Of a stretch of DNA of 64,000 nt, positions 34,668 through 42,506 are shown in pieces. The stretch's first letter is position 1, and every line of letters begins with the position of its first letter. The DNA lies in the NCBI GenBank assembly GCA_000433475.1, contig HF993109.1, forward strand, positions 142,112 to 206,111, given 5' to 3'. The DNA comes from Mycoplasma sp. CAG:956 (lineage in GTDB: Bacteria > Bacillota_I > Bacilli_A > RF39 > UBA660). A program made the translations under genes and the position numbers. The notes beneath the pieces are model-generated. The model was given only the letters and a program-made list of their open reading frames with translations. It had not been told where the DNA came from and ran no database searches.

Positions 34668-36420
34668 ATTATTTAAAAATTTTACCAAAAAAGATATAGG
34701 TATGATAATTGTAAGCATTGTTTTAGTTGTTTTTCAAGTATGGTTAGATTTAAAACTACCTGATTATATGTCTGCTATTACTAGACTTGTTCAAACTGAC
34801 GGTGCTGCTATGGCAGATATTCTACGTCAAGGTGGTTATATGTTGCTTTGTGCCTTCGGTTCCCTAATTTCTGCTTGTATTGTTGGCTTTTTAGCTAGTA
34901 ACTTATCAGCAAACTTTTCTTATACTTTAAGAAGCAAAGTTTATAACAAAGTTTTAAACTTAAGTACCGCCGAAATTAAACAATTTCAAACTAGTAGTTT
35001 AATTACTCGTACGACTAACGATATTACCCAGTTAGAAATGCTTATATCTATTGGCTTACAATTACTTATTAAAGCTCCAATTATGGCTGTTTGGGCAATT
35101 ACTAAAATTCTAAATAAATCCATTGAGTGGAGTATGTTAACAGCCGGCTGTGTAGTAATTTTACTATGTGTAGTTATTGGCTTAATGTTAATCGTTTTAC
35201 CAAGATTTGAAAAAGTTCAGAAACTTATTGATAAAATCAATAATGTAACTAGAGAATCTATTACCGGTATCCGTGTTATAAGAGCTTTCAATGCGGAAAA
35301 ATACCAAGAAAATCGTTTTGAAAAAGTAAATGATGACTTAACTAATATGCAATTATTTAACCAAAAATGCTTTGCTATCCTAAATCCCATCATGATGCTC
35401 GTCATGAATGGTCTAACTTTGGGAATTTATGTTATTGGAACATATTTAATAAATAATGCAATTATCAGTGTTAAAATTAGTTTATTTAGTGATATGGTCA
35501 TTTTCTCTAGTTATGGTATACAAGTTATTATGTCATTTTTAATGCTTGCCATGATTTTTATGATGTGGCCTCGTGCTCAAATATCAGCTCGCCGTATTAA
35601 TGAAGTTCTAGATTGCAAAGTTAGTATTGAAGACGGTAAAGATGATATCAAACCTACAGAGGTAGGAACCGTTGAATTTAAAAATGTATCCTTTAAATAT
35701 CCAGATGCCGATGAATATTTATTACGTAATATCTCATTTAAAGTTAATAAAGGAGAAACTATTGCTTTTATTGGTTCGACTGGTTCCGGTAAAAGTAGCC
35801 TTATTAACCTAGTACCAAGATTTTATGATGCAACCGACGGCGAAGTTTTAGTGGACGGTGTTAATGTGAAAAATTACTCTTTAGAAGAATTACATAATAA
35901 ATTAGGATATATTCCTCAAAAAGCTGTTATGTTTACTGGTACAGTTAAGAGTAATGTTGCTTATGGTACTAAAAAAGGTAAGAAGCCTAGTGATAAAAAA
36001 GTGAGTGAAGCCATTAATATTGCTCAAGCTGAAGAATTCGTATCTAAAATGGAAGGTGGTCTTGATGCTCACATCGCCCGTGGTGGTACAAATGTATCCG
36101 GTGGTCAAAAACAACGTTTAGCTATTGCTAGAAGTATTGCTCGTGACCCAGAAATTTATATATTTGACGATTCATTCTCAGCCCTAGATTATAAGACTGA
36201 TGCCACCTTAAGAAGTGAATTAAAAAAATATACTAAAGATGCAACTAGTATGATTGTTGCCCAAAGAATTGGTACTATTATAAATGCTGACAAAATAGTC
36301 GTTTTAGATAAAGGTACTTGTGTTGGCATAGGTACTCATCAAGAATTATTAAAAAATTGTGAAGTCTATAAAGAAATAGCCTTATCACAATTATCAAAGG
36401 AGGAGTTAGAAAATGCCTAG
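34660..36420 (+). CDS. ABC exporter half, NBD1-type (heterodimeric multidrug/peptide exporter)
   Basis: The 586-aa protein fuses a six-helix ABC exporter domain (about 1-310) to an ATPase. Walker A is GSTGSGKSS (from about 372), the signature is VSGGQKQRLAIARS, and Walker B is IYIFDDSFSALD. The catalytic Glu after Walker B is Asp here, as in the degenerate site of BmrCD/TM287-288-type heterodimers. The stop overlaps the start of the partner gene in ATGCCTAG (8 nt shared), so translation is coupled. Together they form one exporter with one consensus and one degenerate ATP site. Confidence 0.93.
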   Translation: MFKLFKNFTKKDIGMIIVSIVLVVFQVWLDLKLPDYMSAITRLVQTDGAAMADILRQGGYMLLCAFGSLISACIVGFLASNLSANFSYTLRSKVYNKVLNLSTAEIKQFQTSSLITRTTNDITQLEMLISIGLQLLIKAPIMAVWAITKILNKSIEWSMLTAGCVVILLCVVIGLMLIVLPRFEKVQKLIDKINNVTRESITGIRVIRAFNAEKYQENRFEKVNDDLTNMQLFNQKCFAILNPIMMLVMNGLTLGIYVIGTYLINNAIISVKISLFSDMVIFSSYGIQVIMSFLMLAMIFMMWPRAQISARRINEVLDCKVSIEDGKDDIKPTEVGTVEFKNVSFKYPDADEYLLRNISFKVNKGETIAFIGSTGSGKSSLINLVPRFYDATDGEVLVDGVNVKNYSLEELHNKLGYIPQKAVMFTGTVKSNVAYGTKKGKKPSDKKVSEAINIAQAEEFVSKMEGGLDAHIARGGTNVSGGQKQRLAIARSIARDPEIYIFDDSFSALDYKTDATLRSELKKYTKDATSMIVAQRIGTIINADKIVVLDKGTCVGIGTHQELLKNCEVYKEIALSQLSKEELENA

Positions 36421-38608
36421 ACCTATGCATGCTTCAAGTGAAAAATCAAAGGATTTCGTTGGCTCAATCAAAAGATTACTAGCTAATTTAAAACCATGGA
36501 AAGTTCTAATGGGTTTAGCTATTACTTTGGCATTTTTATCAGCCATTCTTTCTCTTACAGCTCCCAATAAACTATCTAGTCTAACTGATGTTATAACAAA
36601 TGGTATTAAACCTAATACTGATGTTTTACAAGAAATTGTTACAGAAATTAGTAATAACTTTGATAGTGAGGTCATGAGTGAAAAGACAATGCTTATTTTA
36701 ACAAGCGAAGATATAAGTACTGAAGATAAAGCAACTTATCAAGCCTTCTTAACTAAAATGCAAGAAACCACTAATAAAAGCGATATTACCGAAAATGATA
36801 GTAATACTTCTGATAATAAAGAGATCATGAAAACAATTCTTGATTTACCAAGTAGTATTTTAAATGTTTTAGTTGATGGTATTACAGTAAGTGGCATTAC
36901 AATAAGTTCTGAAGATGAAATTGCCTTCTTAAAAAGTGTAATTGATATCGATGCAAGTAAGGTGAAAGATGACACATTAAAAGTAATGGATAACTTGCCA
37001 GCATCTATCTATAATTTGATTAAACCTAATATGGATTTGGCTGCCGCTAAGAAAATTATTATTACTTTAGTATGCTTATATCTACTAAGTGCTATATTTG
37101 GCTATATTCAAAGCTATTCAATGACAACTGTATCTAATGGTTTTGCCAAAAATTTAAGAGCAAAAATTTCTATTAAGATCAATAAATTACCATTAAAATT
37201 CTTTGATTCTCATGAAATAGGTGATATTTTAAGCCGTGTTACTAACGATGTTGATACAATTGCTCAAAATTTAAATCAAAGTTTAGCTACTTTAATTAGT
37301 TCTATTACACTATTTATTGGTTCTATTATCATGATGTTTACAACTAACTGGGTAATGGCTATAACTGCAATTTTGTCGACTTTATTTGGCTTTACTTTCA
37401 TGATATCTATTCTAAAAAAATCTCAAAAATATTTTATTGCTCGTCAAGAAGAACTGGGCAATATAAATGGTCATATCGAAGAAATCTATAGTGGTCATAA
37501 TGTAGTAGAATGCTACAATGCTAAAAGCGAGGTAACAAAGACCTTCGACGAGTTAAATGGACGTTTGCGTGAGTGCAATAAAAAGAGTCAGTTTCTATCC
37601 GGACTTATGCAACCAATGATGGGATTTATTGGTAACTTTGGCTACGTTATGGTTTGTATTGTTGGTGCCTTGCTTACTATGAAAGGATATATAACATTCG
37701 GGGTAATTGTCGCTTTCATGATTTACGTTCGTTTGTTTACAAATCCACTTTCACAAATTGCTCAAGCCATGACATCACTTCAAACAACTGCTGCTGCATC
37801 AGAACGTGTTTTTGAATTCTTAGATGAAAAAGAAATGACTGATGAAAGTAATAAGACAAAAGTTTTAGACAAAAGAAAAGTTAAAGGCGATATCGAATTT
37901 AAAAACGTTAAATTTGGTTATGATGATTCAAGATTAATTATTAAAAACTTCTCAGCTAGTGCCCATCCTGGGGAAAAGATTGCTATTGTTGGTCCAACTG
38001 GTGCTGGCAAAACAACCATGGTTAACCTGCTTATGAAATTCTATGAAATAAATTCTGGTGATATTTTGATTGACGGTGTTTCTACTAAGGATTTAACAAG
38101 AGAAAATATTCATGATTTATTTATCATGGTTTTACAAGACACATGGCTATTCGAAGGCTCTATTCGTGATAATATTAAGTTTAATCAAGAAGATGTAACT
38201 GATGAAGAAATATGGGCTGCTTGTAAGACTGTTGGTGTAGACCATTTCATTAAGACTTTACCAGGGGGACTAGACTGTGTAATTGGCGAGAATGACTCTA
38301 TTAGTAGCGGTCAAAAACAATTACTTACTATTGCTCGTGGTATGATTGAAAATGCTCCATTTTTAATTTTGGATGAAGCTACTTCCAACGTTGATACCAG
38401 AACCGAGGAATTGGTACAAAAAGCCATGGATAAGTTGATGGAAGGACGTACATCATTTATTATTGCTCACCGCTTATCAACCATTAAAAATGCTAACCTT
38501 ATTCTTGTAATGAATGAAGGTAATATCATTGAACAAGGTACTCATGAAGAATTAATGAAAAAAAATGGCTTCTATGCTGACCTTTATAATTCTCAATTTA
38601 AAAAATAA
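36413..38608 (+). CDS. ABC exporter half, NBD2-type, with large insert between TM1 and TM2
   Basis: The 731-aa partner of the preceding half-transporter carries an ABC exporter membrane domain and ATPase. Walker A is GPTGAGKTT (from about 527), the signature is the degenerate ISSGQKQLLTIARG, and Walker B is FLILDEATSNVDTRTE with the normal catalytic Glu. An insert of about 150 residues (about 60-215) between the first two membrane helices should lie outside. It is acidic and helical. This size and insert are known in BmrD/LmrD-like subunits. Substrate unknown; drug or lipid/peptide export is possible. Confidence 0.93.
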   Translation: MPRPMHASSEKSKDFVGSIKRLLANLKPWKVLMGLAITLAFLSAILSLTAPNKLSSLTDVITNGIKPNTDVLQEIVTEISNNFDSEVMSEKTMLILTSEDISTEDKATYQAFLTKMQETTNKSDITENDSNTSDNKEIMKTILDLPSSILNVLVDGITVSGITISSEDEIAFLKSVIDIDASKVKDDTLKVMDNLPASIYNLIKPNMDLAAAKKIIITLVCLYLLSAIFGYIQSYSMTTVSNGFAKNLRAKISIKINKLPLKFFDSHEIGDILSRVTNDVDTIAQNLNQSLATLISSITLFIGSIIMMFTTNWVMAITAILSTLFGFTFMISILKKSQKYFIARQEELGNINGHIEEIYSGHNVVECYNAKSEVTKTFDELNGRLRECNKKSQFLSGLMQPMMGFIGNFGYVMVCIVGALLTMKGYITFGVIVAFMIYVRLFTNPLSQIAQAMTSLQTTAAASERVFEFLDEKEMTDESNKTKVLDKRKVKGDIEFKNVKFGYDDSRLIIKNFSASAHPGEKIAIVGPTGAGKTTMVNLLMKFYEINSGDILIDGVSTKDLTRENIHDLFIMVLQDTWLFEGSIRDNIKFNQEDVTDEEIWAACKTVGVDHFIKTLPGGLDCVIGENDSISSGQKQLLTIARGMIENAPFLILDEATSNVDTRTEELVQKAMDKLMEGRTSFIIAHRLSTIKNANLILVMNEGNIIEQGTHEELMKKNGFYADLYNSQFKK

Positions 38609-38628
38609 ATGTTTTAAATTAATATCTT

Positions 38629-38662
38629 AAAGAATCATTGTTTGCAATAATGGTTCTTTTCT
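38629..38662 (+). terminator. Terminator of the exporter operon
   Basis: AAAGAATCATT pairs with AATGGTTCTTT (one G-T pair) and ends in TTTT. Confidence 0.75.
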
Positions 38663-38691
38663 TTTATAATAGAAACTAACGGGTGATTATT

Positions 38692-39447
38692 ATGTTTAAA
38701 AATGATACAGACTATTTAGATCAACATTTTTTGGTTGATGAAGATATTATAAATAAGTATATTGATTTTCCAAAATTTAACAAAAATGATGTAGTCCTAG
38801 AAATAGGACCAGGGAAGGGGACTCTAACTAAAAAAATAGCTCCCAAGGTAAGAAAAATGTATGCTATTGAGTTGGATGAGAGATTAAAAAACTACTTAGA
38901 GGCAATTCCTAATTTAGAAGTTATTTGGGGAAGCGTTTTAGATGTAAAAATACCTAAAGCAAATAAAATCATTACCTCACTTCCATATAGTATAATTGAG
39001 CCATTTATTTATAAGATGATTAAGACGGACTTTGATGAAATGTATATGCTAATGGGGGATAAATTTGTTTTAAATGTTGTAGATAAAGAAATTACAAAGC
39101 TAAGTGTTATCACTAACAGTTTTTTTAAAACAGAAAAATTACTAGAAGTTCCTCCTATAGCATTTGATATTCCTCCTCGTACTGATTCTTATATTGTCAA
39201 AATGGAAAAAGTTGCTGAACCAGAATCAAAAAAATATCAAATTTATCGTGGCTTATATTTACTCGATGAAAAGAAAATCAAAAATAGTTTAATGGAAACT
39301 TTAATAAAATTAAATAAACTGACTAAAAGAGAAGCCAAAGAAATTATTAAAAATATGCATCTTTCTGAAAGAATATTAGAAGAAAAATTCTCTAGTTTGA
39401 GCAATAACGACTTAAAAATACTAGATAAAGTCCTTGAAAATTTATAA
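38692..39447 (+). CDS. KsgA/Dim1-like rRNA adenine dimethyltransferase family protein
   Basis: The protein is 251 aa from ATG 38692 (GGGTGAT upstream; GTG 38683 is the alternative). It has the family start DQHFLVDEDIINKYI, which is closer to archaeal Dim1/KsgA (QHFL.D) than to bacterial KsgA (QNFL.D). It also has the SAM motif VVLEIGPGKGTLTKKIA and the acidic motif YAIELDERL. The catalytic motif IV, normally NLPY or NIPY, reads SLPY: the Asn (or Asp) that positions the adenine amino group is Ser. The C-terminal helical domain is present. It may be a divergent or inactive KsgA, or may methylate another target. Confidence 0.75.
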   Translation: MFKNDTDYLDQHFLVDEDIINKYIDFPKFNKNDVVLEIGPGKGTLTKKIAPKVRKMYAIELDERLKNYLEAIPNLEVIWGSVLDVKIPKANKIITSLPYSIIEPFIYKMIKTDFDEMYMLMGDKFVLNVVDKEITKLSVITNSFFKTEKLLEVPPIAFDIPPRTDSYIVKMEKVAEPESKKYQIYRGLYLLDEKKIKNSLMETLIKLNKLTKREAKEIIKNMHLSERILEEKFSSLSNNDLKILDKVLENL

Positions 39448-39486
39448 AATTAACAAAAGTAGCAAAAAATAAGCGAAAAAAGTAAG

Positions 39487-39522
39487 AAAAGCCTTGCTTT
39501 TTTTTTAGAATAATTATACAAT
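39487..39522 (+). promoter_or_regulatory. tRNA promoter, overlapped by a short terminator hairpin
   Basis: AAAAGC-CTT-GCTTTT plus a T-run (39487-39508) looks like a terminator for the upstream gene. Within it TTGCTT (39494-39499), a 17-nt spacer and TACAAT (39517-39522) form a promoter whose start would fall about 15 nt before the tRNA-Arg gene. Confidence 0.5.
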
Positions 39523-39542
39523 TATATTGCGTTGGAAGTTTT

Positions 39543-39619
39543 GCACCCATAGCGCAATTGGATAGAGCGTTAGACTACGGATCTAAAGGTTAGGGGTTCG
39601 ACTCCCTTTGGGCGCACCA
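39543..39619 (+). tRNA. tRNA-Arg(ACG)
   Basis: The 77-nt cloverleaf has an encoded CCA. The anticodon stem TTAGA/TCTAA encloses the loop CTACGGA with anticodon ACG. The T-arm has GGTTCGACT. Two stem positions do not pair: the third acceptor pair is A-C (GCACCCA against TGGGCGC) and the D-stem has a G-A pair (GCGC against GAGC, where most Arg tRNAs have GCTC). It is otherwise close to Bacilli tRNA-Arg(ACG). Confidence 0.92.
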
Positions 39620-39626
39620 CGTATTT

Positions 39627-39703
39627 CGAGAAGTAGCACAGTTTGGTAGTGCACTTGGTTTGGGACCAAGGGGTCGCAGGTTCGAATCCTGTCTTCTCGA
39701 CCA
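39627..39703 (+). tRNA. tRNA-Pro(TGG)
   Basis: The 77-nt cloverleaf has an encoded CCA. The acceptor CGAGAAG/CTTCTCG, D-stem GCAC/GTGC, anticodon stem CTTGG/CCAAG with loop TTTGGGA (anticodon TGG), and T-stem GCAGG/CCTGT are all formed. It lies 7 nt after tRNA-Arg, so the two are one transcript. Confidence 0.96.
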
Positions 39704-39715
39704 TTTGAGTTTATT

Positions 39716-39747
39716 AAATATCGTATTTCTACGGTATTTTTTTTTAT
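39716..39747 (+). terminator. Terminator of the tRNA unit
   Basis: AAATATCGTA and TACGGTATTT (one G-T pair) form a stem around TTTC and are followed by a long T-run. Confidence 0.85.
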
Positions 39748-39863
39748 CCACCCCTTGGCTCCAAAACAATAGCACTACAAGTCTGTGCTACATATATAAT
39801 ATAGTGATACTTAATATCAAATTAAAATTCAAAGAAAGGTGATACTTATAAAAGAAAGATAAA

Positions 39864-40487
39864 TTGTTTCTATACTATAATTTTGCTTTAAGGATGCTTG
39901 AAACCGAAATAAATATTTTAGTAGATGAGTTTGTTTTTAATCACGGCTATAATCCAGTTGAACATATTAAATCAAGAATTAAAAGTGAAAAAAGCATTAA
40001 AAATAAATTAAAAGATAAAGGATATGACTATACATTAGCTAATATAAAAAAATATATTCATGATGTTGTAGGAATTAGAATTGTTGTTTCATTTTTAAGT
40101 GATGTTTATGATATTGTTAGCGTTCTTAAAAATAGCCAAGACTTAATTATAGTTAAGCAACAAGATTATATTAAAGAACCAAAAGATACTGGTTACATTT
40201 CTTATCATTTAAATGTCTTAATACCTATTTATTTAAATAACAAAACCGAATATGTTGAAGGTGAAATTCAAATAAGAACCATTGCCATGGATTTTTGGGC
40301 TAGTCTTGACCATAAAATTGAATATAAATTCAGTGATACAGAGAAAATACCTTTAGAAGTTTACGATAAAATGTATGAAAATTCTCTAATTATTAAAGAA
40401 CTAGATAAAAAAATGATGCATTTAAATGAAACAGTTAATAAGTATGAAAATGATAAAAAAACTAAAAATCAAGGCAAGTATGAGTAG
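39864..40487 (+). CDS. Small alarmone synthetase (RelA/SpoT synthetase domain)
   Basis: The protein of about 207 aa has only the (p)ppGpp synthetase domain, as in YjbM (RelQ) and YwaC (RelP). It transfers pyrophosphate from ATP to GDP or GTP. Visible motifs are NPVEHIKSRIKSEKSI (nucleotide-binding Arg/Lys), DVVGIRIVVSFLSDVYDI (catalytic Asp), KEPKDTGYISYHLNVLIP (G-loop with Tyr) and EGEIQIRTIAMDFWASLDH (Glu and Gln-Arg). It lacks hydrolase, TGS and ACT parts. TTG 39864 is used because homologues need the FLYYNFALRMLE lead. The ribosome site is weak. A stronger one, AAAGGTG near 39835, precedes a seven-codon GTG mini-ORF ending just before it. Confidence 0.88.
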   Translation: MFLYYNFALRMLETEINILVDEFVFNHGYNPVEHIKSRIKSEKSIKNKLKDKGYDYTLANIKKYIHDVVGIRIVVSFLSDVYDIVSVLKNSQDLIIVKQQDYIKEPKDTGYISYHLNVLIPIYLNNKTEYVEGEIQIRTIAMDFWASLDHKIEYKFSDTEKIPLEVYDKMYENSLIIKELDKKMMHLNETVNKYENDKKTKNQGKYE

Positions 40488-40509
40488 TACTCATTAAAGC
40501 CTTGATTTT
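40465..40509. terminator. Bidirectional terminator between convergent genes
   Basis: AAAATCAAGGC pairs with GCCTTGATTTT, with an inner TGAGT/ACTCA hairpin. The left arm is inside the last codons of the alarmone synthetase gene. A- and T-runs on both sides serve both strands. Confidence 0.8.
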
Positions 40510-40525
40510 ATTATTTTAAATTACT

Positions 40526-41089
40526 TTATCTGCCCTTTTTTAAATGTTGTTCATAATTAATATCATTTAAACTTTTACAATATTCTTTAAAGTCATTAAT
40601 ATTATCAAAAATAGTGCCATTTATTTGTAACTGACCATTTTTAATATTTAGTAAATCCATTAATTTTAAAATTTTATCACAGGTTGCTATTTCTAATTGT
40701 TTATTAGTACTTAAAGTAGGCATCATTAAAACAAAATTATCGGGGGCTGTTCGCATAATAATACCCATGCCCTTATTTAAAAACATATTGGCAATTATAT
40801 AACGATCTAAAATACCTTCAAATTTTTCCCGAACATAAAATTTAGAACCATCCCTTAATAACAATTCGTTTATTTTACGAAAACAATTAGCATGTCCTTG
40901 TTGTTCAAAATATTTATCATCTTTTTTTGCCCCAAAATTAAGGCGAGGGTATAAATCATATTCACCATTTTCCTTAGGAATTAACACGGTAACTAAGTTA
41001 TAATGAAATGCATTGTAATATTTCTCTCTAACTTCACTAGTACTCATATAAACACCATTAAAAATCATAAAATTACTTTTAAAATCCAT
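40526..41089 (-). CDS. Uncharacterised 187-aa protein
   Basis: This minus-strand gene has a good AGGTGAT site before its ATG. The protein shows no membrane segment. Patches include VTVLIPKENGEYDLYPRLNF, GHANCFRKINELL and GMGIIMRTAPDNFVLMMP. The alternating strand/helix pattern looks like a compact alpha/beta fold, but no family is recognised. It lies convergent to the alarmone synthetase and divergent (90 bp) from the dGTPase-like gene. Confidence 0.72.
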   Translation of the reverse strand: MDFKSNFMIFNGVYMSTSEVREKYYNAFHYNLVTVLIPKENGEYDLYPRLNFGAKKDDKYFEQQGHANCFRKINELLLRDGSKFYVREKFEGILDRYIIANMFLNKGMGIIMRTAPDNFVLMMPTLSTNKQLEIATCDKILKLMDLLNIKNGQLQINGTIFDNINDFKEYCKSLNDINYEQHLKKGR

Positions 41090-41179
41090 AATATCACCTG
41101 CAAATATTCTAACACATTATATCTAGATTTTAAAATTATTTTCTGCTAAAATACCATTTAGAAAAGGAGATAAATTTAT

Positions 41180-42319
41180 ATGAACGAAGAATTACAAATT
41201 AAAATTAAAAATAATATGAATCATGATAATTTTTTAAGCCCTTTGGCATGTCTAAATAAAGATGCCATCCGCTTGCACGAAGAAAAAGAAGACATTAGAC
41301 CACCATATTTTCATGATACAGACCGTATTATATATTCGCTTGCCTACACCCGTTATATAAATAAGACCCAAGTATTTACCAATACTTTAAATGACAATGT
41401 TACAAGACGCAGTACTCATGTTCAATTAGTAAGCAAAATTGCTCGTACTATTGGTAGAGCCCTAGGGCTCAATGAAGATTTAATCGAAGCAGCCAGTCTT
41501 GGTCATGATATTGGTCATACGCCTTTTGGCCATGCTGGTGAGGCCATATTAAATGAAATATCTCTAAGAGTAGGGGAAGGCTATTTTAATCATAACATTC
41601 AAAGTGTTCGTAAACTAGAATTTATTGAAAATAAAGGCAATGGACTAAATTTAACTATGCAAGTAGTAGATGCTATTATGTGTCATAATGGTGAATTAGA
41701 ATTAGAATGTTACCGTCCCAAAAAGAAAACATTTCAAGATTTTTTAAGTGAATACTCAAAAACTTACTACGAAAAAGATGCCAATGCATCACTTATTCCG
41801 TGTACCTTAGAAGGATGTGTAGTAAGAATCAGTGATATTATTTCTTATATTGGTCGTGATATTGAAGATGCCTTAAGACTTCATATAATTACTAAGCATG
41901 ATTTACCTAAGGATATCATGACAACAACAGGCTATACTAATAAAGAAATTGTCAATTATTTTATTAGAGATGTTATTAATAACAGTTTTGGCAAAGACTA
42001 TATCAAAATGAGTAAAGAAGCTTTTGAAAACTTAAAAAAATTAAAAAAGTTTAATTATGAACATATTTATAGCAAAGCTAATTCTAAAGAAACTTTAAAT
42101 AAATGGCATGACATGATGGAAAAAGTATTCGCTAAATCTTTAAAAGACCTAAAAGAAGAAAATGAGACTAGTGACATTTATATTTATTTTTATAAATATA
42201 TGAGCGATGATTATAAAAAGAACACTACTAAAGAAAGAGTTGTAATTGACTACATTTCAGGAATGACAGACCGTTTTTTTATTGCTTCATATGAAAAAGC
42301 TCTTACAGATAATGAATAG
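41180..42319 (+). CDS. dgt: dGTPase-like HD-domain nucleotide triphosphohydrolase
   Basis: The 379-aa protein carries the Dgt signature. RPPYFHDTDRIIYSLAYTRY with KTQVF opens the domain, then come the metal ligands His80 (RRSTH), His109-Asp110 in LGHDIGHTPFGHAGE and Asp219 in RISDIISYIGRD. Such enzymes cleave dNTPs to nucleoside plus triphosphate and adjust dNTP pools, and some limit phage replication. The length is at the short end of the family. AAGGAG precedes ATG 41180. The neighbour upstream is divergent, so it has its own promoter, possibly TGCTAAAAT just upstream. Confidence 0.88.
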   Translation: MNEELQIKIKNNMNHDNFLSPLACLNKDAIRLHEEKEDIRPPYFHDTDRIIYSLAYTRYINKTQVFTNTLNDNVTRRSTHVQLVSKIARTIGRALGLNEDLIEAASLGHDIGHTPFGHAGEAILNEISLRVGEGYFNHNIQSVRKLEFIENKGNGLNLTMQVVDAIMCHNGELELECYRPKKKTFQDFLSEYSKTYYEKDANASLIPCTLEGCVVRISDIISYIGRDIEDALRLHIITKHDLPKDIMTTTGYTNKEIVNYFIRDVINNSFGKDYIKMSKEAFENLKKLKKFNYEHIYSKANSKETLNKWHDMMEKVFAKSLKDLKEENETSDIYIYFYKYMSDDYKKNTTKERVVIDYISGMTDRFFIASYEKALTDNE

Positions 42320-42457
42320 TTAATTTATTATTTATATTATTATGTAAATTATATAAAAGACTATTTCATTAAATCAAACTAAAATACTCATTTCTTTTTA
42401 AAATACTATCAAACACTATAATCTTTTAAAACAATTCATAAATATTATAAAGTTAAA

Positions 42458-42486
42458 TTGACTTTTTAAACTTTTAATAAGATAAT
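42458..42486 (+). promoter_or_regulatory. Sigma-A type promoter
   Basis: TTGACT (42458-42463), a 17-nt spacer and GATAAT (42481-42486) lie 20 nt upstream of the TTG start at 42507. Confidence 0.65.
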
Positions 42487-42506
42487 ATAAGTAGAGGTGA
42501 ATTACT

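Noticed and set aside
38692..39447. Erm-type macrolide resistance methyltransferase
   Set aside because: The N-terminus (DQHFLVD) and divergent motif IV fit Dim1/KsgA better, and there is no Erm-type leader peptide.
39590..39775. Minus-strand ORF containing RRQDSNLRPLGPKPSALPNC
   Set aside because: It is the antisense translation of the tRNA-Pro/Arg genes, a well-known false ORF.
39660..39842. Plus-strand ORF beginning in tRNA-Pro
   Set aside because: Starts inside the tRNA (GRRFESC pattern) and has no ribosome site.
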